Below, piece after piece: positions 1 through 5,197 of a stretch of DNA of 6,558 nucleotides. The DNA lies in the NCBI GenBank assembly GCA_902495525.1, contig CABUXL010000088.1, positions 1 through 6,558 on the forward strand, written 5' to 3'. This DNA is from an uncultured Collinsella sp. GTDB taxonomy: Bacteria > Actinomycetota > Coriobacteriia > Coriobacteriales > Coriobacteriaceae. Positions within the stretch are counted from its first letter, which is position 1, and each line of letters begins with the position of its first letter. The position numbers were made by a program, and so were the translations under genes. The notes beneath the pieces are model-generated. The model was not told the origin of the DNA, searched no databases, and saw nothing but the letters and a program-made list of their open reading frames with translations.

Positions 1-852
1 ATGAAGATCACCCATGTCATCCGCGGCGACGACCACCTGTCCAACACCCCGCGTCAGGTCGTGGTCTACGAGGCCCTCGGCGCGCCCGTGCCCACGTTCG
101 CCCACATCTCCATGATCCTGGGCGCCGACGGCAAGAAGCTCTCCAAGCGCCATGGCGCCACCTCGGTGGAGGAGTACCGCGACGCCGGCTACCTTTCCGA
201 CGCCTTCGTCAACTACCTGGCGCTGCTCGGCTGGTCGCTCGACGGCGAGACCACAATCATCCCGCGCGATGTCCTGGCCAGCAAGTTCTCGCTCGACCGC
301 ATCTCCAAGAACCCGGCGACCTTCGACCCAAAGAAACTCGACTGGGTCAACGCCGAGTACATCAACGGCATGTCCGATGCCCAGTTTGCCGACGAGATCA
401 TGGTCCCCGAGCTGCACGAGGCTGGTCTCATCGAGGGCAACGTCGAGTACGGCGAGGACTGGATCGACGCGCTTGCCGCAATCGTCAAGCCGCGCACCAA
501 GATGCCGGCCGACGCCGTGACCGTCGCCGCTCCCATCTTCGCTACGGCCGAGACGCTCGAGTATGACGAGAAATCCGTTAACAAGGGCCTGGCTAAGGAA
601 GGCATGGGCGCCATTCTGGATGCCGCCAAGGCCGCGCTCGAGGGCGTGGACGACTGGACGGCCGCCAACATCGACGCCGCGCTTGAGCCGCTGCCCGAGC
701 AGATGGACCTCAAGAAGCGCGTGGTGTTCCAGGCCGTGCGCGTCGCCGTCTGCGGCAACATGGTGAGCCCCCCGCTGGGCGAGACCATGGCGCTCGTCGG
801 TCGCGACGACTGCCTGGCGCGCATCGACCGCGCCCGCACGATGGCGCTGTAG
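1..852 (+). CDS. gltX: Glutamyl-tRNA synthetase, C-terminal part (5' end outside window)
   Basis: Class I aminoacyl-tRNA synthetase that charges tRNA-Glu with glutamate in the cytoplasm. The visible 283 residues start inside the catalytic domain. VIRGDDHLSNTPRQ (residues 7-20) is the conserved family stretch, and KLSKR at residues 46-50, preceded by ADGK, is the KMSKS-type loop that binds ATP. FVNYLALLGWS at about 69-79 is also typical. The rest is the helical anticodon-binding domain, ending in a TAG stop. Family members are usually about 470-510 residues, and the HIGH motif and the N-terminal Rossmann part are absent here. The gene therefore begins upstream, and the ATG at position 1 is very probably an internal Met codon. 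The reading frame is intact to the stop and codon use is strongly C/G-ending. A terminator follows 23 nt after the stop. A non-discriminating (tRNA-Gln charging) enzyme cannot be excluded from this fragment. Confidence 0.96.
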   Translation: MKITHVIRGDDHLSNTPRQVVVYEALGAPVPTFAHISMILGADGKKLSKRHGATSVEEYRDAGYLSDAFVNYLALLGWSLDGETTIIPRDVLASKFSLDRISKNPATFDPKKLDWVNAEYINGMSDAQFADEIMVPELHEAGLIEGNVEYGEDWIDALAAIVKPRTKMPADAVTVAAPIFATAETLEYDEKSVNKGLAKEGMGAILDAAKAALEGVDDWTAANIDAALEPLPEQMDLKKRVVFQAVRVAVCGNMVSPPLGETMALVGRDDCLARIDRARTMAL

Positions 853-875
853 CAGCTGCGTAAACGCATGTATCC

Positions 876-907
876 GAGCCCCGTTCACCCGAGCGGGGCT
901 CTTGTTT
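876..907 (+). terminator. Rho-independent terminator after gltX
   Basis: GAGCCCCG (876-883) and CGGGGCTC (894-901) form a perfect 8-bp GC-rich stem around a 10-nt loop. The stem is followed by the T-rich run TTGTTT. It lies 23 nt after the gltX stop and before the priA ribosome binding site, so it should end the gltX transcript and set priA apart. The T-run is short and broken by a G, so some readthrough into priA is possible. No convincing promoter fits in the roughly 20 nt between this hairpin and the priA SD sequence. Confidence 0.8.
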
Positions 908-924
908 CTGTAGACGTATGGGAT

Positions 925-931
925 AGGAGGT
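925..931 (+). promoter_or_regulatory. Strong ribosome binding site that fixes the TTG start of priA
   Basis: AGGAGGT is a near-perfect Shine-Dalgarno sequence, with 10 nt from the end of AGGAGG to TTG at 941. The nearest upstream ATG (918) meets a TAG two codons later, so it cannot start priA. No in-frame ATG or GTG with a comparable SD lies close by, so TTG is the best-supported start. Confidence 0.82.
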
Positions 932-940
932 GCTGGGGCC

Positions 941-3394
941 TTGGCCGAGCAACTTTCGCTGTTTGGTTCGCCGGAACCGGAGGAAGCTCCGGCGGCGCTG
1001 GCATCCGCTGCCGCTCCGGCGCAGCCCGAGCCCGCACCCGAGCCCGTCGCCGCCTATGCGAGCGTAGTTCTCGACATCCCGACCCGTGCGCTGTCCGAAC
1101 CGTTTGCCTATGGCATTCCGCAGTCCCTTGCCAACGAGGCCCAGGTCGGATCGACGGTTCTGGTCCACTTTGGCAATCGTGCCGCCGCAGGCTACATCGT
1201 CGATATTGCGCCCGAGCTGGCCGACCTGCAAGGTAACGACGCTCTCGATCCCGCGCGCATCAAGCCTATCGAGGCCATCCTCAGCAAGCCGCTCTTTGCC
1301 GCCGAGGCCGCACGCATTGCGCGCTGGATGAGCCGCGAGTACGTCGCAACGCTTTCCGAGTGCTTGCGCCTGTTCTTACCCCCGGGTGGAAGCCCGCGCG
1401 TGGTCAAGGGCGACGACGGCGTGTGGACCGTTGAGCGCCCCGCCGTCAGACCCATTCAAAACCGCTGGGTCATGCTCACGCCCGAGGGTTTTGACTACAC
1501 GCCGCCCAAGACCGCGGTCCGTCAGCGTCAGCTCATCGAGGCGCTCCAATGCGGCCCGGTCACGACGCGCGACCTCAACCTGCTCTACAACAGCATGTCG
1601 GCGACCATTAAGGCGCTCGAAAAACGCGGCGTAGTGGTGGTGGAAGAGCGCCGCGCTTGGCGTGGCTGCAGTGAGCAGACCACGCTGTCCTCGGCGAGCG
1701 GCAAGGCCCCGGTGGCACTTACCAACGGTCAACGACAGGCCCTCGCGCAGATTGAGCGCGCACGCTTGGACGCTCATGGCGATGTGGTGCTGGTCGATGG
1801 CGTTACCGGTTCCGGCAAAACCGAGGTCTACCTCTCTGCGATTGAGCGCGTGCTGGCAGCCGGCCGTTCGGCCTGCGTGCTCGTGCCCGAGATCTCGCTG
1901 ACGGCCCAGACTGTCGGCCGCTTTCGCTCGCGCTTTGGCGAGACGGTCGCTGTGTTCCATTCGCGTCTTTCGGCCGGCGAGCGTCTGGACCAGTGGGATA
2001 TGGTCGCCAGCGGTGCGGCCCGCGTGGTCGTGGGCGCCCGCTCGGCGCTCTTTTGCCCGCTCAGCGACTTGGGCCTCATCATTATCGACGAGGAGCACGA
2101 GACCAGCTACAAGCAGGGTTCCAGCCCGCGCTACCATGCGCGCGAGGTGGCTGCCGAGATGGCGCGCCGCTATCGGTGCCCACTCGTGCTGGGCTCCGCC
2201 ACGCCTTCTGCCGAGGCTCTCGATCGCTGCCGCCGTGGCACGTATAACGGTGCCACCTGGACGCGCGTCGAGATGCCCGAGCGCCCGGGACACGCCGTGT
2301 TGCCCACAGTCCGCATTGCCGACCTGCGCCGCGAGTTCGCACACGGCAGTCGCTCCATGTTCTCTAAACCGCTGATGGAAGGCCTGGAGCGCGTAGTCGA
2401 GCGGCGCGAGAAGGCTGTGCTGTTGCATAACCGCCGCGGCTTTGCGCCGTTTTTGATGTGCCGCGAGTGCGGTTGCGTCCCCACCTGTAACCACTGCTCC
2501 ACCGCGCTTACGTATCACGAGCGCACGCACACGCTGCAGTGCCACACTTGCGGATCGTCCTGGCGCGTGCAGCCCTATCCGGCGCCCACGAGTCGCTGTC
2601 CCAAGTGCGGCAGCCGCTACCTGGCAAAAATGGGCCTGGGTACGCAGCAGATTGAGGACGCACTGCACCAGATGCTGCCCGACGACGTCGCCATCATTCG
2701 CATGGACGCCGATTCCACGCGTGGCAAGGACGCGCACAAAAAGCTGCTCGAGCAGTTCGATGCCGCCGATTGCGCGGTGCTGCTGGGTACCCAGATGATC
2801 GCCAAGGGCCTCGACTTTCCCGAGGTCACGCTCGTGGGCGTGGTCAATGCCGACTTCGCCCTCAAACTGCCGGACTTTCGTGCAGGGGAGCGCGCTTACG
2901 ATCTGCTGGAGCAGGTTGCGGGCCGCGCCGGCCGCGGTGATCGCCCCGGCGAGGTTATCATCCAGACCTATCTGCCCGAGGACCCGGTCATTCGCGCCGT
3001 CGCCGAGCACGACCGCTCGATCTTTACCGACTATGACCTGGACCAGCGCCGCGACGCCCTGTATCCGCCGTTCGTTCGCCTGGCCAACATCTTGGTATGG
3101 TCGGCGAACGCGGATGACGCGCGGGACTACATCGGTCGCATCGCGAAGCTCCTCAAGCGTCGCTGGCATGCCGCCGCGCCCGACTTTTTGCGGGCGGGGA
3201 GTGCCGTGCCCCAGGTGCTTGGTCCGGCTTCGTGTGTAATCGAGAGAGCCAAGGACCGTTACCGCTTCCATCTGCTTGTTAAGTCGCCGGTAGGGTACCA
3301 TGTCTCTGATGATATCGACGCCTGCCTCAAAGAGGTGGGCTCCGTGCGCGGCGTGAGCGTGAGCGTTGACGTCGACGCTTATGATTTGATGTAA
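941..3394 (+). CDS. priA: Primosomal protein N' / replication-restart 3'-5' DNA helicase PriA
   Basis: PriA recognises abandoned forks and D-loops, remodels them and starts reloading of the replicative helicase. The 817 residues are close to the Bacillus length and longer than E. coli (about 730). Order: a Pro/Ala/Glu-rich N-terminal tail (about 9-38); 3'-DNA-end-binding and winged-helix region (about 39-240); helicase lobe 1 with Walker A GVTGSGKT (287-294, Lys293) and Walker B/DEAH-type DEEH (383-386); lobe 2 with the zinc-binding insertion. Its eight cysteines are at 507, 510, 516, 519, 534, 537, 553 and 556, all in CxxC pairs. Motif V is GTQMIAKGLDFPEV (616-629), motif VI QVAGRAGRGDRPGEV (658-672), and a C-terminal domain follows to 817. 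All catalytic residues are present, unlike the degenerate PriA of many actinomycetes. Translation starts at TTG. The N-terminal MAEQLSLFG matches the beta-clamp-binding consensus (see findings). def follows after 17 nt, probably in the same operon. Confidence 0.97.
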   Translation: MAEQLSLFGSPEPEEAPAALASAAAPAQPEPAPEPVAAYASVVLDIPTRALSEPFAYGIPQSLANEAQVGSTVLVHFGNRAAAGYIVDIAPELADLQGNDALDPARIKPIEAILSKPLFAAEAARIARWMSREYVATLSECLRLFLPPGGSPRVVKGDDGVWTVERPAVRPIQNRWVMLTPEGFDYTPPKTAVRQRQLIEALQCGPVTTRDLNLLYNSMSATIKALEKRGVVVVEERRAWRGCSEQTTLSSASGKAPVALTNGQRQALAQIERARLDAHGDVVLVDGVTGSGKTEVYLSAIERVLAAGRSACVLVPEISLTAQTVGRFRSRFGETVAVFHSRLSAGERLDQWDMVASGAARVVVGARSALFCPLSDLGLIIIDEEHETSYKQGSSPRYHAREVAAEMARRYRCPLVLGSATPSAEALDRCRRGTYNGATWTRVEMPERPGHAVLPTVRIADLRREFAHGSRSMFSKPLMEGLERVVERREKAVLLHNRRGFAPFLMCRECGCVPTCNHCSTALTYHERTHTLQCHTCGSSWRVQPYPAPTSRCPKCGSRYLAKMGLGTQQIEDALHQMLPDDVAIIRMDADSTRGKDAHKKLLEQFDAADCAVLLGTQMIAKGLDFPEVTLVGVVNADFALKLPDFRAGERAYDLLEQVAGRAGRGDRPGEVIIQTYLPEDPVIRAVAEHDRSIFTDYDLDQRRDALYPPFVRLANILVWSANADDARDYIGRIAKLLKRRWHAAAPDFLRAGSAVPQVLGPASCVIERAKDRYRFHLLVKSPVGYHVSDDIDACLKEVGSVRGVSVSVDVDAYDLM

Positions 3395-3399
3395 CAACC

Positions 3400-3405
3400 G
3401 AAAGG
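3400..3405 (+). promoter_or_regulatory. Ribosome binding site choosing the second ATG of def
   Basis: GAAAGG directly abuts an ATG at 3406, leaving no spacer for that codon. It stands 6 nt before the in-frame ATG at 3412, which is a normal distance. It therefore supports 3412 as the def start, two codons downstream of the longest possible frame. Confidence 0.75.
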
Positions 3406-3411
3406 ATGGCC

Positions 3412-3948
3412 ATGGAAGCCAACGGAATCGTACTGTCGCCCGACCCTCGTCTGCGCCAGGAGTGCGCCGTCATCGAGGAGATCACCCCGGCGATCGAGGC
3501 GCTTGCCGAGAAGATGAAGAAGATGATGTTCGACAACGGCGGTTGCGGCCTGGCTGCCCCGCAGATCGGCGAGCTCATTCAGCTTGTCACTATCGACTGC
3601 GACTACAGCGACAAGAACGACTATGACCCGTACGTGCTCATCAACCCTGTCATTGTTGAGCAGAGCGACCATCTGGTGCCGTTTAACGAGGGCTGCCTTT
3701 CCATCCCTGGCATTAGCTGCGAGATCGAGCGTCCCGATCACGTTGTCGTCGAGGCGTATGACCTGGATGCCAACCTGATCCGCTACGAGGCCACGGGCGA
3801 TCTGTTCTGCGTGTGCCTTCAGCATGAGATCGATCACCTGCACGGCAATACCATGTTCGAGCGCCTCAAGCCGATGCAGCGTATCAAGGCCGTCAAGGAG
3901 TACCAGGACGCCCTGGCCCGCGGCGCTCGACCGGGCGAGACAGAGTAG
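3412..3948 (+). CDS. def: Peptide deformylase
   Basis: Metal-dependent hydrolase that removes the N-formyl group from nascent proteins at the ribosome, undoing the formylation made by Fmt, which is encoded just downstream. With the start at 3412 the protein is 178 residues, normal for the family. All three signature motifs are intact: motif 1 GCGLAAPQ (44-51), motif 2 EGCLS (93-97) with metal ligand Cys95, and motif 3 HEIDH (138-142) with ligands His138 and His142 and catalytic Glu139. The segment before motif 3 carries extra cysteines (FCVCLQ), which look incidental. The start at 3412 is chosen for SD spacing; 3406 would add two residues. It lies 17 nt after priA and very probably shares its transcript. 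A long palindrome begins 8 nt after the stop, and a terminator lies further down. Codons are strongly C-ending to the last codon, unlike those of fmt. Confidence 0.97.
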   Translation: MEANGIVLSPDPRLRQECAVIEEITPAIEALAEKMKKMMFDNGGCGLAAPQIGELIQLVTIDCDYSDKNDYDPYVLINPVIVEQSDHLVPFNEGCLSIPGISCEIERPDHVVVEAYDLDANLIRYEATGDLFCVCLQHEIDHLHGNTMFERLKPMQRIKAVKEYQDALARGARPGETE

Positions 3949-3956
3949 GTTTGTCC

Positions 3957-4058
3957 GTCCCCGGTGCTGAGCGCCCACATATCATCCCGTGCTCAAACAT
4001 TCTCGCTGCGCTGCGAAACTGCGCGCGGGACGATATGTGGGCGCTCAGCACCGGGGAC
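3957..4058. repeat. 102-nt near-perfect palindrome (33-nt arms, 36-nt centre)
   Basis: The left arm at 3957-3989 starts GTCCCCGGTGCTGAGCGCCC. The right arm at 4026-4058 ends with the complement, GGGGAC. The arms pair at 32 of 33 positions; the one exception is A3984 opposite C4031. In RNA from the - strand this position becomes a G-U wobble, so the stem would be fully paired; in + strand RNA it is an A-C mismatch. The 36-nt centre has a small inner stem (TCGC 4003-4006 with GCGA 4013-4016) and three copies of CTGCG. No target-site duplication is visible at the ends and no T-run follows on either strand, so it is not a standard terminator. It resembles a dispersed palindromic (REP-like or MITE-like) element, but copy number cannot be judged from one window. 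Confidence 0.88.
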
Positions 4059-4136
4059 TGCGTTGTTCTGGCTCGGTTCGCCCGGGTGCCGTTGGGCCAG
4101 GGAGGGGCGTCTTCGCTGATAGTCTTTGTTGAGGGG

Positions 4137-4163
4137 GAGCTGCTTTTATGCGGCTCTTTCTTT
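4137..4163 (+). terminator. Probable rho-independent terminator of the priA-def transcript
   Basis: GAGCTGC (4137-4143) pairs with GCGGCTC (4150-4156) in a 7-bp stem with one U-G wobble and the loop TTTTAT. The stem is followed by TTTCTTT and then more T-rich sequence. Geometry and T-run fit an intrinsic terminator for transcripts arriving from def. It is less stable than the gltX terminator, so part of the transcription may continue into fmt. Confidence 0.62.
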
Positions 4164-4261
4164 GGTTTTGGGTATATTTGTTCTTGTTGAATTGTTATTG
4201 CGGATGGGCTGGGTACTTGGCTTTCCGCTGTTATTTGTAGCCGTCTCGGCTCGTTGTTGAG

Positions 4262-4266
4262 AGGAG
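4262..4266 (+). promoter_or_regulatory. Ribosome binding site of fmt
   Basis: AGGAG within the purine run GAGAGGAGA (4259-4267), 10 nt before the ATG at 4277. It supports that start, which also gives the standard N-terminus MRIVFMGTPDFAVP. Confidence 0.8.
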
Positions 4267-4276
4267 ACTAACTTTT

Positions 4277-5197
4277 ATGCGTATTGTGTTTATGGGTACG
4301 CCCGATTTTGCAGTGCCTTCGCTGACTTCGCTTGTTGAGGCTGGGAACGAGATTGCGCTTGTTATTACGCGTCCCGATGCTGTTCGTGGGCGTGGTAAGA
4401 AGCTGGAGCCGTCTCCTGTTAAGGCTAAGGCGCTTGAGCTGGGGTTGCCCGTTGTTGAGGCAAATCGTATGACGCCTGAGGTTTTTGAGGCGCTTCAGGC
4501 TGCTCAGGCTGATATTTTCTGTGTGGCTGCCTATGGCTGCATTTTGCCTGATGAGGTGCTGCATATGGCGCCGCTTGGTATTGTGAATGTTCATGCTTCG
4601 CTGCTGCCTCGTTGGCGTGGCGCTGCTCCCATTCAGCGTGCCATTCTTGCTGGTGACGAGGTTGCCGGCGTTTCCATTATGCGCATTGGACATGGCGTGG
4701 ATACGGGCGCTTATTGCGCGCAGGCCTCGACCTCGGTTGCCGGTAAGCATGCTGAGGCGCTCACGATGGAGCTTGGTGAGCTTGGCGGTAAGTTGCTTGC
4801 CGATACGCTTTCCTCGCTTGCCGATGGCTCGGCTGTTTGGACTGAGCAGGATGAGTCGCTGGTTACTCATGCTGCCAAGATTTCCAAGCAGGAGATGCGT
4901 CTGGATCCGAAGATGACGGCGCTCGATTGCGTGCGTCATGTGCTTGCTTCGTCCGATACCGCGCCTGCCCGTTGTGTGATTGCCGGCAAGACGGTTCGCG
5001 TGCTCGATGCTGCGCCGGCCGATGTGTCGCTTGGCGAGGGCGCCGTTGCCGTCAAGAGCAAGCGTGTTTACCTGGGCCTTTCTGATGGCGCGGTTGAACT
5101 GCTCGAGGTTAAGCCCGATGGCAAGCGTGCCATGACTGCTTCTGCCTGGGCTGCCGGCCTGCAGGGTGCCGAACTTAGGTGGGGTGTACTGTCATGA
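4277..5197 (+). CDS. fmt: Methionyl-tRNA formyltransferase
   Basis: Transfers a formyl group from 10-formyl-tetrahydrofolate to initiator Met-tRNA, the substrate form used by bacterial initiation; Def later removes the group. The 306 residues are family length. The N-terminal Rossmann-type catalytic domain opens with MRIVFMGTPDFAVPSL. The catalytic triad of the family is present as Asn104 and His106 (in NVHASLLPRWRGAAPI, 104-119) and Asp142 (in HGVDTG, 139-144). The basic loop RPDAVRGRGKKLEPSPVK (32-49) matches the usual tRNA-binding insertion. The C-terminal OB-fold domain begins around residue 205. The stop overlaps the rsmB start as ATGA, which suggests translational coupling. Its 5' half uses T-ending codons almost exclusively: in the first 60 codons, 29 end in T and 4 in C, against 8 and 25 in the first 60 of def. 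Function is secure; the codon shift is discussed as a finding. Confidence 0.97.
   Translation: MRIVFMGTPDFAVPSLTSLVEAGNEIALVITRPDAVRGRGKKLEPSPVKAKALELGLPVVEANRMTPEVFEALQAAQADIFCVAAYGCILPDEVLHMAPLGIVNVHASLLPRWRGAAPIQRAILAGDEVAGVSIMRIGHGVDTGAYCAQASTSVAGKHAEALTMELGELGGKLLADTLSSLADGSAVWTEQDESLVTHAAKISKQEMRLDPKMTALDCVRHVLASSDTAPARCVIAGKTVRVLDAAPADVSLGEGAVAVKSKRVYLGLSDGAVELLEVKPDGKRAMTASAWAAGLQGAELRWGVLS
5177..5197 (+). promoter_or_regulatory. rsmB ribosome binding site and ATGA overlap with fmt
   Basis: AGGTGGGG (5177-5184) lies inside the end of fmt, 9 nt before the rsmB ATG (5194-5196). That ATG overlaps the fmt TGA (5195-5197). Both genes must share a transcript, and rsmB is probably translated in part by ribosomes finishing fmt. 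Confidence 0.82.

Larger units (their letters stand above)
3949..4276 (+). other. Def-fmt intergenic region, T/G-rich in its second half
   Basis: This 328-nt gap separates two genes that are often tightly packed. It holds the large palindrome (3957-4058), a likely intrinsic terminator (4137-4163) and the fmt SD. Composition changes along it: 4161-4260 contains 46 T, 30 G, 14 C and 10 A by hand count. A promoter for fmt is expected after the terminator. TATATT at 4173-4178 is the best -10-like hexamer, but it has no good -35 at 16-18 nt, so I do not assign a promoter. TGTTATT occurs twice (4193-4199 and 4229-4235), and GCGGA/TCCGC (4200-4204/4224-4228) could form a weak stem. The frame open from TTG 3951 to 4190 runs through the palindrome and terminator and looks non-coding. 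Confidence 0.7.

Noticed and set aside
1..3. ATG at the first base as a true gltX start
   Set aside because: The protein would lack the HIGH motif and half the catalytic domain. The residues after it match the middle of GltX.
1376..3397. A 673-codon open frame on the - strand opposite priA
   Set aside because: It mirrors a clear PriA frame with every catalytic motif. Long antisense frames are expected with strongly G/C-ending codons, and the translation shows no recognisable domain.
3957..4058. CRISPR repeat unit or tRNA-like RNA
   Set aside because: There are only two inverted arms and no series of direct repeats with spacers. The stem does not fold into a cloverleaf with conserved tRNA positions.
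3957..4058. Insertion-sequence remnant with target duplication
   Set aside because: I compared the flanks just outside 3957 and 4058 and saw no matching direct repeat, and no transposase fragment is present.
4145..4178. Sigma-70 promoter for fmt using TATATT at 4173-4178
   Set aside because: No TTGACA-like hexamer lies 16-18 nt upstream and there is no extended -10 TG. The T-rich composition makes such hexamers likely by chance.
3951..4190. A 79-codon frame starting TTG just after def
   Set aside because: It crosses both arms of the palindrome and the terminator stem and has no good SD. The hydrophobic C-terminal end comes from the T-rich terminator tail.
4268..4939. A 223-codon open frame on the - strand opposite fmt
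   Set aside because: It covers almost exactly the T-ending part of fmt and has low-complexity Asn/His/Arg composition, as expected from reading biased codons backwards.
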